From: Davidsoniella eucalypti
Lineage: Eukaryota; Ascomycota; Sordariomycetes; Microascales; Ceratocystidaceae
NCBI GenBank assembly: GCA_004009845.1
Contig: RMBW01000087.1
Coordinates: 62,001 to 126,000 of the forward strand
Length of the DNA: 64,000 nucleotides
Direction of reading: 5' to 3'
The position numbers were made by a program, and so were the translations under genes. Of this stretch, positions 48,749-60,827 are shown one piece after another. Under the pieces are notes generated by a model, which had not been told where the DNA came from, ran no database searches, and worked only from the letters and a program-made list of their open reading frames with translations. Within the stretch, counting starts at the first letter, position 1, and every line of letters starts with the position of its first letter.

Positions 48749-48829
48749 CGACAACGGCAGGATTCAAACCTATGAGGACGAATCCATATGATTTCTAGTC
48801 ATACCCTTTAACTACTCAGGCACGTTGCT
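48749..48829 (-). pseudogene. Decayed tRNA-Ser(AGA)
   Basis: On the minus strand an 81-nt cloverleaf is recognisable, starting AGCAACGTGCCTGAGTAG and ending CGTTGTCG. The D stem CCT/AGG, the anticodon stem TATGA/TCATA, the loop CTAGAAA (anticodon AGA) and the serine-type variable arm GGA-TTCG-TCC all form. Defects: an A-C mismatch at pair 1-72, A for G18, T for the invariant C56 (B box reads GGTTTGAATCC instead of GGTTCGANTCC), and a weak T stem. The changes against a normal fungal tRNA-Ser are largely C-to-T and G-to-A. It could still be transcribed weakly, but I judge it a pseudogene or mutated copy. Confidence 0.68.
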
Positions 48830-51800
48830 AACTTTTGAATTCGACGAAGACATCACCCGCTAACTATACTTAATCACATAGCATTTGGTGTATGCATTCT
48901 TTTGACCCATTTATAATATTTTATCAGCCACACTAGGTCCATTTTTGCTTTATTTATGATGCATACTTATAAGTGGGTCATCCACCAACAACTGCATAGC
49001 AACAAGTAAACAAGATCTACGACCTTAAAGACACCAGCCTGCTAAGTCCATACTGTATTGACTGATTGACTTGTCACCGACTAATCGTTCTCCCTCAACC
49101 CATGTTGGATTTCACAATATAATCTGACATCCCTTGTTTGAATTCCCGCCTTCCTATTTTTCTCTCCGATGACACTGAATCAAGCAAGAAAGATAGGCGG
49201 TGATGAAATTATCCCGCATCATTGAAATCGCCCCTCGGTCTAGTAGTATCTCCTTACCGCCTTCTTGAGCTCTATCAAGAGCCCCTCACTTGAACTAGCT
49301 AGGACGGTGCTTAAAATTCGGTATCAAAGCATTCTTTAAGAAAAAACAAACCATTGCCGAGACTATGTTATCAGTCAATTCATATGCTTATGCGTAGCTT
49401 CCCTCATCTAAGACACTAAAGATATGTGTCCGTTTGCAGACATTGCCTCTTATTAAAAGGTTATCCCGATTATATTTAGCTCGATTGGGGCGAGACAAGG
49501 AGGGGATATACATATGATAAAGACCATTATACTAGTACAAGAGATCAAGAGCTTGAGTTTACGTCGTCAATTGACTAATACGCATCAACATTGATTGTCT
49601 GTTAGCTATGAAAATAAGATTTTACTGTGTACATATATTGTTGGGGTTCATGAACCCTTAGTTAATGTGCTTTGACTAGCACTAAATAGCCTCAATTTGA
49701 ATGAAATGCCAGTGCGGACAGGTCCTTGCAAATATCGTCAACGGCGAAGTGCGTGAAATGGGGCCTTCATGTGGGGAGCAAAGTCTGTTGTCCCAGCATA
49801 TCATCACCCAAAGCTTCGCTTGGCTTCCATCAGTATCGTTTCCCTTCCATCCTTCATCCATCCCCCCTTCCTGTATTGTATGCTGTTTTCTGTAGTATTG
49901 AGTACATCATGTACAACTATACATAGCATGCTGCTAATAGTTAGTAGTAATGTTTCTTAGTTGCAAACCTTCCGGAGCACGGAAACGAGGGTAGGCTAAG
50001 CTATAAATGGGATGGGGCAATACGACTCCATCGCAAAGGGATCCAGAGTTATCCCATCAGCTTCATCCTTCCTTGATGCCTGAGTTATTAACAGTAGCAC
50101 TAGTTTTTGGCTGGGGCGTCTTTGGTGCCTGAATAATTTATCCTTGGTGAACCCTGTCTGTGGTAACCCTACCAGTTGCAAATAATTTTTAGTTCTGAGT
50201 TCTGTATCATCTAATAATCACAAGTTGCTAATCTTTGTTAGGTAAATAGAGATAGAGACATGTCATTCGTTTATGCAAACATGTAAGATATATACATATC
50301 TTATGTATTAGACTAGCGAGTATGTATGCACTGAAGGGTAAGAGAATTACCCCTCATGTGATATCATTGAACTGATATATGTGCCCTTTCTTACCACATG
50401 CATACACAGGCGAAGGCCACTATAGTATTGCTTCCTTTGCTACTTCTTATTCGCTGGCCTCACATATGACCCAAGACATTATTTTGCCTGGATAGGATAC
50501 ATGTAGTTGCGTTAAATTTAAGCGGCAAGGACACGCGGCGTTCAACAATTCGGCATTTGACGGTAGGGGATTATCGAGCGGTGCTTTATATTGTTGTATT
50601 CATACAGCAATTCTCACTCTTATTGTTAAATTTCACCAAGTAGAATCTAACAGGTATGTATGATGGGGTATCATGTTCAATGGCTTGACTATGGGGAAAT
50701 TCAATGGTGTGAATTTGAGCGGCGATAGCTTAGCACAGCATCTGTAATATCCTTGGCATGTTACTATGTATTGTAATTTCAAAGTTCTTATTTGTGAAAT
50801 GTGTTTGCTTATTCAACACCAGAAGAAATTTGCCGCCCCCAGGATTATGCTGTAGTAAAAAAAGACACATATGTACTGATACACAAATTTGGGTGTCTTT
50901 GGTTTGAATTTCAAATGTTGTATATTGTAGTCGGATGGTTGCAAGAATGCATGTCTCAGCCATACAGAAGAGACGATGGCGTTGGCATATCCACTTGCTG
51001 GAATGGCGGTCGGATTCTGGCTTTAAACTTGTACTATGTAAGTACATATGAGTGTGTGTATCGCTGCCAATTATGTAGTGGGTGAAAAAAGAGCGAAAGC
51101 TTCTACCTTGGAGATTTCGCTTAAAATCGAAGCTCGACGACTAAGTGGGCTGCCGACAGGCATGGGAAATCGATGGAAGTGGGCTCACAAAGGCTCTTTG
51201 ATTGTTATTTGATTACACCAATGACATATGATAGCAAAGGACTAAGACAATTTTCTGGTTATTTCTGGTTATGATAATATTCGGCGTCAGTACAGGCGGC
51301 TACAGTAAAGCGGAAGATGACACCAGATAAGAAATACGACGAGCCACCGCACAGTGCGGCTGCACTAAGGCGCTTCCCGTGCCCTTATCATTGTCGTAAT
51401 TGTAATAGTAGCGACTCGTTGGAGAATAGAGTCCAATCCCAGCCCAACCTAACCGTACATCTAGGGAGACTAGTTCAGGCTTGTTATCTACGATAATCAG
51501 ACTCGTTTGCCGTTTGGTGAAAGAGCTTGACGCTCCTAAAAAGCACATCCTCCATTTGCAGTGTGACGCCCCCTTGTGCATGCATTTCCAACTACACGAA
51601 AAAGAGAATCTCAGCCACCTTTAGTTAGTTGGTTTGCTGGTATGTGCTTTAAACTAAACAAGACGGTCGGGCAACTACAATAGATAGCGATAGCTGCCAA
51701 AGTGCATACAAAGTGCATATAATGCGGCGGCTTGTGCAGCAATTGCGTTGCGGAAACTGTATCAGATTGGCAAGTTCCCCTCTTTTGGGATGTGGCCTCC

Positions 51801-52380
51801 TTGCTGTTAGGTTAGAAAACAAAACAAAACACAAAAAACAATGAAAAAATGGCCAGGCAAAATAGAGCGGTGGCTGTCACGCGATGAATTCTGTAACGCG
51901 CAAATTTGTGCGGCACAAAAAAAGACCAAAATACCATATTGGGAGGCTGATGGCTTTGCACAAAAAATAATAATCATGTATAAGTCGTAGAACACCGAAA
52001 GTATCACAAACAGAGATAGAAATGTCCAAGCTCAGACAAGACAGGACTGGAACACAGGACTTTAGCTATTCTACAAGATAGAGAATTAAAAAAAAAAAAA
52101 ACAATAACCTGGAGAGAGCTTTCGTTGCTGCCCCTGCCGAAGTGTAGCGTTAGCATCAAGAGCTTCTTCCCTAATTCGACAGCGCAGGGTACATTGACCC
52201 ACAAAAAACAAGGATTCTACTTATTCATGGGCCGCCCTTACCATGCTTGTTTGTGTACTGTCTGAACACATATATTTGTAGCTGCACAGTGCTCATAAAT
52301 TCGTATCAAGTATAAACAAGCGCATGAGGCACATACGATCGCACCAAAATACAGTGTTAATATACCTTAAATTCACTGTC
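48830..52380. other. Intergenic tract (about 3.5 kb)
   Basis: AT-rich, with no supportable gene. A 64-codon ATG frame at 49701-49895 has no homology that I recognise and no intron signals I trust. A short tandem TTTCTGGTTATTTCTGGTTA lies near 51251-51270. Confidence 0.45.
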
Positions 52381-53429
52381 AACATACAAGAAGCTTGTCA
52401 GCCAACTATTTCCCACTCTCGATCAGCCCCTTCACTCTCCCTTTCACACACTCTCTCGTTCGTTGGCTAGCCAGTTTCCAGACCTTCCCTTCGTTTCTTC
52501 TCTGCATCTTCTGTCCCCATCTCAGAACCTCCTTTTTTCCTTCTCTTACTTCTCTCTCTTTCCGACTTTGTTTTGTCCATCTCGCCCAACGACAACAACT
52601 TCACTTTCTTCCTTTCTTCACCACATCACCCTTCCAAACTACCACACCGTTTTCTGATTGAAGGTATTTCACAAAACTCTTCGACAAATCAGTTTTTGTT
52701 TTAAAACTTGCAACTTAGTGCTTTATTCATAATTTTTCCCTTAAAAAATTCATATCGAGTCGAGGCTTTCGGTAGTTCTTGATTCTAAAGGAACCAAAAG
52801 TGCTTGCATTCTTGGTCCTGATTTTTGTCTGATTTTTTTCTTTCCCTCTCGCTCGACAGCGCTTCGTGTGTTTTGCTGCAGCCTCCTCATTTCCTTCACT
52901 GCCCAAACAAACAACACACACATATTCACTTTGTGTCGCGCTCCCTCTGTTGCTGATCTCAGCTTGAACAAAAACTTTTAATTTATTTTCTCTTTTATTT
53001 ATTTTCTCCCGCCTTCAATTATCGCGAATCACAACTGCGATTTTTTTTTCGTCCTTTTCATTCTATTGGTTTCTGGCGATACAGTCATAATTTGACGGCA
53101 CCGCTTTTTTTTCTTGCTGCTGCTGCCTTGCTTGGTCGCGTTTTATTTGCCACCTTCTGTATCACGTTTCCGGATTCGTTGGCTTCCAAACAATTATTTA
53201 GCTAGCTCATACCGAAGCTAGCCTTCGGACTAATCAGCCACAACCAAAGAATACCCACTTTAACGCCACACTCAGCATCCCGTTTTAGGTGTCGCGTTGC
53301 CGTGCACTTTTGATTCGCTATCCCATCTTCCACTACCTGTCACTACTTCAGTATCACGAAGTCTCAGCATCGTGTCTGAGATCTTGTCTTGCTGAAGTCT
53401 GCCTACAATTCTTCCCCCCTTCACCTGTC
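52381..53429 (+). promoter_or_regulatory. Promoter and long pyrimidine-rich leader of the AHC1-like gene
   Basis: The plus strand is dominated by C/T (TCCC, CTTC and TTTTT runs) for about 1 kb before the ATG. This resembles the leader of the Myb gene and suggests a long 5' UTR. The reading frame of the gene is open upstream of the ATG to about 53289 but without an ATG. Leader introns are possible and not resolved. Confidence 0.5.
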
Positions 53430-55313
53430 ATGAGTCTGATTAAAACGCCCACCTCCTCCTTTGAGGTTAACAACTATGGCTTGACCCTTATCAAGCAGGA
53501 GCCTTTGGACGAGCTCACAGTCACACTCTTTGGTTCATCTGTTCTCTCTGCTGGCGCTGGAGTGAAGCGCAAACACAGTTCAGAGTCATACCCATCACCA
53601 CTGTCGCCTATATCGCCAGGCTCTATGAATGAGGTTTCTGGACTGTTTCCACCGGAGAAGAAACTCAAGATGCATAGTATCAGCGAAGGAGAATTTGATA
53701 CGGAATCAGTATTGGATGAGGATATCACCATGTACCAAGAGCAGGAAAAGTCGAAAAAACTAGCGGAAGTGAAGGATACAATCCGTGCCCAATTTGGATA
53801 TGAGATTCTGCGCAAGCATAACGAGCTTCGGCTCATCAACAGCGAGCTAGCAAAATGTCAAACTGCCTTGGAACAACTACGTCGCTGCCACCTGATTCCT
53901 TACCCTGTAAATGTTCCTACACCATCTCAGATGGTCGATATCGCCCACGGAAAGGGCCCTGCAATCAAATGGCCAGGAGAGGCCGTTGCTAAATGGGCGC
54001 CCCCGTTCGGCGTTGTCGATGGCCCATATGCTCGTCACCTTTCAAAATGGTTGATTCCCGATCCTGTGTTCGATGGTGGTATCCCCGAGACTATGATGCC
54101 TCTCGATGCTCGTGGTATACGTATCGCGCAACCTGAGTATATCGGAAAGCGAAGCACTCGTAGCGGCTCAACCCAAAAGCATGGTATTTCGGTACTAAAC
54201 GAGATGGCTCCAGTGACATCTTCCCACGCCAGTGTCCACACCCACGCGAAGGAAAAGCAAGGACTACCGTCGTGCGTAGTTAAGCGGTCTGACGGCATCA
54301 TGGTTCGTCTCCAGTGCTTGCATTGTGAGCGCAAGATCTTCTCCAGCACACAAGGCTTCATCAACCACTGCCGCATTGCGCATAAAGTCGACTACAAGAG
54401 CCATGACGAAGCTGGCTATAAGTGTGGTGTACCTCTCGAGCAATCCGACATGAACACTCCTTTGCTTTCGACGCCACTTGCTCCTGTCGTTGCCGCCCCA
54501 CCTGTGGTAAATACCCCCGCTGATGGCCAGAGTGCTGTTAACCCTTTGAACCGGGCTGATATGTCCGAGTCTGATGTTTGTTCACTTCTGTTGACTCGTA
54601 TTTCGGAGACAAAGAGATTGATGTCTGCCTCAACAGATGTCCTGGCTTCCCAAGGACGTGGTGGCAAGAACATTTCGCGGAAATCGAGTGTATGCGGCAA
54701 GTTTGTCGGCTGTAGCCAGACGCCCGCGCTGTCCAAGTATCTCGCTGCCAAGAACATCGGCATGAACTTGTCTGATTTGATGTCAGAAGTTCATTCGGAC
54801 GACTGCTCTGATGATGAGGATGACTTCTTTAGCCAGCCTAGCCAACATATGAGGCCTTCTACATCCGTCTCGCGCTCATCGCAATCGTCGAAGTCATCTC
54901 ACCCGCGCCCCACTATCATCTTGAAGCGTGGTGCTACTATTGTCAGCCGATGCCCTTCAGAGGAGGTCAAGACCCCCACCAGTGTACGTGATATGGATCT
55001 TGAAACCTCTGGCCTCAATCTGAGTCCCAAGACCGTCGCTAGCCACGGCGCGCCTTCTCTTGTTGACGATAGTGGATCCGAGGAAGACGACCTTGCGTCT
55101 GTTGTCAGCGGTGTCTCTCCCACCATCGATGTTGCGGATCTGAGTGCTGATGAAGATGGCGATCGCAATCGGCTGCCTTTCGCTGATTCTTACCAGCGGA
55201 AAGAATCACCTCTTCAAGACCGATTCGATATCGACGAACAGCAGGAGGGGAAATCGCCACGTAAAGATGTTCGTTCACCTGCGAAATTTGCGAATAGCGT
55301 TCGTCATGCTTAA
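53430..55313 (+). CDS. AHC1-like C2H2 zinc-finger protein (ADA histone acetyltransferase complex type)
   Basis: One exon, 627 residues from the first ATG (MSLIKTPTSSFEV). Order: an acidic/Ser-rich N-terminus with LIKQEPLDEL and a KRKHSS basic patch; a predicted coiled-coil or helical region about 105-155 (YEILRKHNELRLINSEL, CQTALEQLRRC); a conserved hydrophobic PYPVNVP...WPGEAVAKWAPPFG region; then a C2H2 finger with C296, C299, H313 and H318 (LQCLHCERK, GFINHCRIAH) followed by VDYKSHDEAGYKCGVP. This finger plus the KSH...CGVP tail is the hallmark of the fungal AHC1 family, a subunit of the ADA (Gcn5) acetyltransferase complex. The C-terminal half is disordered and acidic (DDCSDDEDDFF, DDSGSEEDD). 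Fungal databases sometimes label such proteins YEATS-associated; no YEATS fold is evident here. Confidence 0.8.
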   Translation: MSLIKTPTSSFEVNNYGLTLIKQEPLDELTVTLFGSSVLSAGAGVKRKHSSESYPSPLSPISPGSMNEVSGLFPPEKKLKMHSISEGEFDTESVLDEDITMYQEQEKSKKLAEVKDTIRAQFGYEILRKHNELRLINSELAKCQTALEQLRRCHLIPYPVNVPTPSQMVDIAHGKGPAIKWPGEAVAKWAPPFGVVDGPYARHLSKWLIPDPVFDGGIPETMMPLDARGIRIAQPEYIGKRSTRSGSTQKHGISVLNEMAPVTSSHASVHTHAKEKQGLPSCVVKRSDGIMVRLQCLHCERKIFSSTQGFINHCRIAHKVDYKSHDEAGYKCGVPLEQSDMNTPLLSTPLAPVVAAPPVVNTPADGQSAVNPLNRADMSESDVCSLLLTRISETKRLMSASTDVLASQGRGGKNISRKSSVCGKFVGCSQTPALSKYLAAKNIGMNLSDLMSEVHSDDCSDDEDDFFSQPSQHMRPSTSVSRSSQSSKSSHPRPTIILKRGATIVSRCPSEEVKTPTSVRDMDLETSGLNLSPKTVASHGAPSLVDDSGSEEDDLASVVSGVSPTIDVADLSADEDGDRNRLPFADSYQRKESPLQDRFDIDEQQEGKSPRKDVRSPAKFANSVRHA

Positions 55314-56480
55314 ATAGCGATGTTTTGCCGATTTTATCTTGCTGATGCTCTTTCTACCTGGCTTCGAAATTGGCACGTTAGCCTCTTAGAGAGGAAGAAA
55401 TGTAGTGTCACAGTTGAGAGGATGAACAAACCCGCATATTTCGTGCATGATATCCCCACTGCAACGAGCCCTCTTTTGGGGCTTCCAGTCCTCGCAAAAT
55501 ATCTCACGTCAAGTACCGCCGCTCCTCACATCAAAAACGTCACCCAACCACCCCAATTATTGCTCCATCTATTAGCCATCTCTGAAAATGAGATCCCGAT
55601 TGGTGAGCCTTTGAATTCTAATACAAAGCTTGGGAAAGTGACCCTTCTCTTCTCTCTGAAAAACGAAAAAAAGAAGCAAATCCCTGAAAAAGCTATAAAA
55701 AAACAGGTGGCATGTCTTAACGTCATCTATTTTGTCTGTTTTTCTTTGCGTCACTATCACTACTCGACAACTCGACATCAGGTCTTACACGAGCAATTAT
55801 CTTTGCTTTGCACTTGACCCCGCATTGTCAATTTTCTTTAAAACGCCTTTTATCTTCTCTTGTGTACTCTCACGGAGTTTCACATGAGTTCATCTTTCTC
55901 GGTTTCTCATCAACGTGTTTTTAATGACTTGTTCCTATCTTTATGACTTTTTTTTTTCTACTGCGGGCCTCAAGCTTGATATGGCAGAAATGGCTTATCA
56001 TTAGGAGCTGGTGTTTTATCTCCTGATGTATAGCCATGTTTCTGTACATAATATCTTTTGGTCGATCACCGCTGGTCTTTCGATGTTTATCCTTTTTATT
56101 ATTCTTTTTTTTTTGTTGGGGCGGGTTCGTTGCATCGTACCTTTATCATTCCTATGCCCAGGACGATAGGTTTTTTTTCTTCTTTAGCGCCTCGTTTCTT
56201 TCCATCATTCCTTTCGATTTTGTTGTTCGTATCTTTTAGAGTTATATTTGTTTTTATGGAAAAGGAACTTTGTCGGCGTCTCTTTTGTTTATTATTGATT
56301 CTTTTACGCGCGTATTGGATGGGGAGTTATCGGTCTTGTTCAACGGTATTTTGTGTTTGTTGGTGGTTTCTGTTGGCGTCTAAATGGGGTTTGTCAGTGT
56401 CTGGCTTTGGGTTCTTCAGTTCGTTGATTCTTGTTGCTGGCTTTTTTTCTCATGTTCGTTAAAAAGACAACAATAAAACT
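55314..56480 (+). other. Probable 3' UTR/flank of the AHC1-like gene
   Basis: T-rich on the plus strand (TTTTTTTTTCTACTGC, TTATTCTTTTTTTTTTG and similar). The open frames inside are products of low-complexity sequence and have no domain. A 165-codon ATG frame (55320-55817) begins only 6 nt after the stop but has no coherent features. Confidence 0.4.
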
Positions 56481-57967
56481 GAGATAAAAAAAGAAATCTT
56501 CTTTGTCAAGAAGGTTTTCCATACAAACCTGGCAGTCCCTTTTTCTTTTATATTGTCGTGTATCGTTTCGGGTATATGAGGAAGAAAGAGTGATAAAAAG
56601 AAGCAATGGTTCCCTACAGTAAGATGGGCTTCGAGGAGTAGTGACCGAGAACTAGAAAGAAAGTATAAATAAATATAAAAAAATCCACGTAAAACTGCGC
56701 CGTACTTGCAAATTCTCATGTGATATGATACGATATGATGATGTCGAGGTATGTGATGACGATGATGTACTATTGATCCGAGTCGTAGAAATGTTGTAGT
56801 GAGTGAAGAATCGAATCAAAGTCGCGATGTCATTGAGGGTTATTTATCTATCGAGTATACAGTAAAAGATTATGTCGTGAGATCCTTTTGTTATCATAGA
56901 GTTTCAAGGTCGCAAACATTAATGAAAGTTGTAAGACGGAAAGGATATCAAAGAGAAATGATTGAGGTAAACACAAAGGAGAACAAGCAGTCATTGATAT
57001 ACTATGGAATATGAAAACATTGAAAGAACGACAGTCTAGAAATATTGACATAGCGATAAGAAGGACAAAGAAATGATGGTAATTACTAAAGAGGACTAAC
57101 CGTTGAATTGAATATTCGAAGAAGTTCAAAGTTTGTGCGTTGGAATAGGTTAAAGGATCCATTTCCATGAAAGAAAAAAAGTATCCATTGTTAAAGCGTA
57201 TTCTTATCTTATCATTGTTCCCCATGCCTACTTAAATTGACTAGGCAATTAAGAAAAAGAATTAGTTACAAGCCCAGTCAGAGATGGAATTTCCGTTTTT
57301 TTTATGCAGACCTTTTCCAGGTAAAGAGAAGAAGCAGGCCCAAAGGAACGTATCTATACTGGCAAGATAGTAGAGCACAATTTCGGATTTGTCTATCTTT
57401 CTTTGACGCTGACGTATCTCTTTGACGTCTGCTTAACTTACCGTTGCAGGTAATGTTGTTTCGTAGTAATATATGCTCATCTACCGTTACTGCATGTTCC
57501 AAACGGAAGCCGTCGGCTGATATCATCCTGTGAGCGATTTCTAGGTGGCCAGGAGTCGGAGGTGCACATAGATCTACAGTGTCTTCATGGCTTCAGAGGA
57601 TCCAGCACCAACGTCATGAGAACACTCTACATAGTGCCATCGTTGGTATACATACAACATCCCAGTATTGATCACATGGTGACTTCGGTTCAAAACTAGA
57701 TTATCAAGCCCGGAAGACCAGTGGCTTTCAACACGGGGCGTTGTAACCGGCAGCCTACTCTTTTGACCTGGGATATATGTAGCATTTACCTAAGTCATTT
57801 AACATCATATGGCGCCGAAGTGGCCGATGCTTAGAGTTTCATGACTTTGTTGACCGGAGGACATCAAATATCTGTAGATAGGTAGTCCGGAATGTCTCCG
57901 GATCTCGGCATGGAGGGTCCCCCTTTCGGGGTGTTTCTTATAATGCCTCCTAAGCCGTAAATTCTCA
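56481..57967. other. Intergenic, upstream of the 5S gene
   Basis: No gene is seen. Just before the 5S gene lies a small hairpin (CCCC at 57919-57923, TTTC loop, GGGG to 57931) inside a pair of GGAGG/CCTCC arms (57912-57916 and 57946-57950). Confidence 0.45.
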
Positions 57968-58085
57968 ACATACGACCATAGCTGATAGAAAGCACGGGAT
58001 CCCGTCCGCTCTCCCCTAGTTAAACTATCAAGCGCCCGATCAGTACTACGGTGGGTGACCACGTGGGAATACCGGGTGTTGTATG
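57968..58085 (+). rRNA. 5S ribosomal RNA
   Basis: Starts ACATACGACCATAG and ends near GTGTTGTATG. The two ends are complementary (CATACGAC with GTTGTATG) and form helix I. The internal control region is intact: GGGATCCCGTCCGCTC, TTAAACTATCAAGCG, and GGTGGGTGACCACGTGGGAA near the 3' end. Length is about 118 nt, as expected. A T run (58086-58091) follows as pol III terminator. It stands alone, as dispersed 5S genes do in Pezizomycotina. Differences from the common ascomycete sequence in the middle may reflect the species or a variant 5S type. Confidence 0.93.
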
Positions 58086-58091
58086 TTTTTT

Positions 58092-59579
58092 AGAAGCATG
58101 TTGTTCTTTTTTTTTTCAGTTGCCCAAAGTGAGGTGGTTGGATATTAGAACATATGATCTTTTTACATACGAAGTTTCAACTTTTACTATACTAAAAAAG
58201 AGTATAATTTTCACCAAAGATTTAATAACACCTTCTTTATTAACATGCTCACTCACAATCATTATCAAGATTAGTATTCACTGAATGTTTTATAGCAATC
58301 AAAAAACTAGACCAGGAGAATACTAGATTTGAATATTCATAGATGGTTTTCTGTGGGATTGTTAACTCTAGGCTACATGACAAACTAAAGATGTACTATT
58401 GTGTATGATAAGGCGAGGGCCGAACTGTCTTGCTCACGTCCAGAACGTGCCGTCGTATTGCTACAAAAAAACAGTAGGTAGACGTCAAATAATAATCAAT
58501 CTTGAAGCAAGGGAGAGAAACTATGTGTTTGTGGTCAGCTAGCCAACATGCTTCTACTTCCTCTTGTACTACTACTATTATTACCATCACTACTCGCTCT
58601 AGGGGTAGCTTAGTAGACCTCTAAGGCTGTTCTTGCATTTCTCAGGCTAATGTATCATCTTCATAGGGAGTTAGTAGATGAAACATCTTTAGGCCTCAAC
58701 GTACCTTGTTCTTGACATTGGTGTTTGAGCTGTTCGAGTAGTGGAAGAAATATTAGCATCATAATATAAGGGATTGGTATCTGCTTAATAATTTTGCTCT
58801 ATTCTTCAACGGTTTTAGTATCTACAAGCTTACCTTTTCTACCAATAATACACTACTAGATAGAGCCTGAAGACCATAGGCAGGCTAGTAGCTATACAAG
58901 TCATGCTACCGTTAGTTTTGAAACTTTTCACAGGAAATTCCGAATCAAGACTTAACACGTGTATATGTGATACCTATGAATATCAGTCTTATATCCATGT
59001 CAAGCCTAAGAACGCCAACGTCCTTGATACAACCAACAAAAAATCTTTCTTTTGCTTACATCTGTAATAGCATATGGCGCTCTAAAGAGTTCATACTTGC
59101 TGTGAAAGTTCATCACTAAATAATGAAGAAACGAGATGAAACTTGGACAAGAGAATCCAAGATAGATCTAAGCTTTGGTACTCTACTTCCGTACACTGCT
59201 CTTTCTGTTTCTAAAAACCGAGATAGCTTCCGTTCATGAAACAAGCCAAAGAATAAATTTGAAAATGAAATGACAATGAACGATGATTTCGCCACACTTA
59301 TTGATGAATAACGAGCTACCTTCTATATGCTATAGAAACTTAGTGTGCCCACCATTAAATAGTATCAAATGTCTAGTATCAACAATATGCACACTTTGAA
59401 TAGATATTTCGTGTACTACCTATTGTATCACGTGATGGTTAAGTGTATCATTGTCTGATTTACTTACTTGCCTAACTCGTACTGTTTGTTTACCCTTATT
59501 CTATCATTTCCATCTTCCATATTTGACCACTTTTTAATTTCTTATTATCGCAATACAAATCTCTCATTCTCTTCCATGT
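58092..59579. other. Intergenic after 5S
   Basis: AT-rich and without a supportable gene. Confidence 0.4.
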
Positions 59580-60763
59580 CATCAAACTGACTACCATATA
59601 TTATGGATCCATCAGCTTTTCTAGCCCTGGAATTTTGGGGCTCATTGTGAGTTATACTAAATTGAATGCACATCTTGTATTATGAAATTAATATTTCTCA
59701 TTTATATATTCAGCAACATGAACTCCAAGTAGAACGAGACACACACGACAACAAGATCAAGAAACCGACGAAAGGAAGATACAACATTAGCAACTTTTAA
59801 ACCCGCGAAATACCAGTGTGAGAAGAGAAAGGCCTTCGAGAGTCGATGTGCGAAGAAATCAACCAAGTGATGAGACTAGAAAACCTTCAGTCAGAGCTTG
59901 AGAAAACATGGTGTGGCCATGAAGCAGCCCCATTGGCTTCGAACCCCAACATTTACAGCATTTCTCTACTATTGATACTCTCTAAAGTTCAAAACGTTCG
60001 AAAAGAACATAGGAAGGAGTTGCTTATAGTAAGCAAGCTTACCTCGATTGGACATTCAATATCCTAAATATCTCGGCTATTGGTCTGACTCCCGGATTGT
60101 TCACGAACAAAAGTTTGCACGATTAAATACTATTTTCCATCGGCCGCAATTTCTAGTTGCCCCAAAAGAAGCCCCGTACCGCACGGAAAAGTATCCAAGA
60201 CTATGGCACACTTGTCATCAATCTATATATTTACAGCAGACCAGATATTAGAGGCTAAGGACAACAGCCCTGCTGTCAATCGTATTGAGTTTATTCCCAA
60301 CCCAAGACTATCAACAATCTTATAGCATGGTTTTAAAGCCGCCGAAGCATGTACACATGTACAAGTACGAGCGGGAAAAAACATGCGTTGAACCTTCGTA
60401 CTCTAGATAGCTACCTATTGACTTCATCCATCTAAATACAAAAAATTATACTTGTAGATTCAGAATATGACCAAGATTATAGTTGAAGATATTGAGGATA
60501 TCAAGTGTATGTCATTTTGACTCCAAATATGCCTGATATATACCTAAATGTAAGATTATATGGTACAGGCGTCACTCAAATACAGCCTTGACGAAAAGAG
60601 GAATATCATGCTCGGATCAAAGGGTTATTGTCTACTTGACTATATTCATCGTCTACCTATATCATTAAGATTATACGGCGCCGGATTGGATACCGGTCAG
60701 AAATTTAAAGTCCTCCGCTACTCGATGGCTTCTGTATGCTCGGAACAACGCACCGTCCCCTAG
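59580..60763 (+). other. Unresolved cluster of coding-like segments (possible eroded or multi-exon gene)
   Basis: Several stretches look protein-like but do not join cleanly. An ATG at 59603 (MDPSAFLALEFWG) is followed by a GTGAGT donor (59647) and a TTCAG acceptor (59713). Other segments are frames at 59846-60067, 60048-60251 (YLGYWSDSRIVHEQKFARLN) and 60235-60324 (ADQILEAKDNSPAVNRIEF), and a frame at 60569-60763 (SLKYSLDEKRNIMLGSKGY) after a TACAG acceptor-like site. I do not recognise the family. Stops and frame breaks between segments mean it is either a pseudogene or a gene with introns I cannot place. Confidence 0.3.
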
Positions 60764-60827
60764 CCCCGAAGAACTAGTGGTCCATACCCTCACTATACGA
60801 GCAGCAAAAACAAATACAAAAACCACA

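Noticed and set aside
53289..53429. N-terminal extension of the AHC1-like protein upstream of 53430
   Set aside because: The frame is open but has no ATG, and its residues have leader-like, not domain-like, composition; the ATG at 53430 is the natural start.
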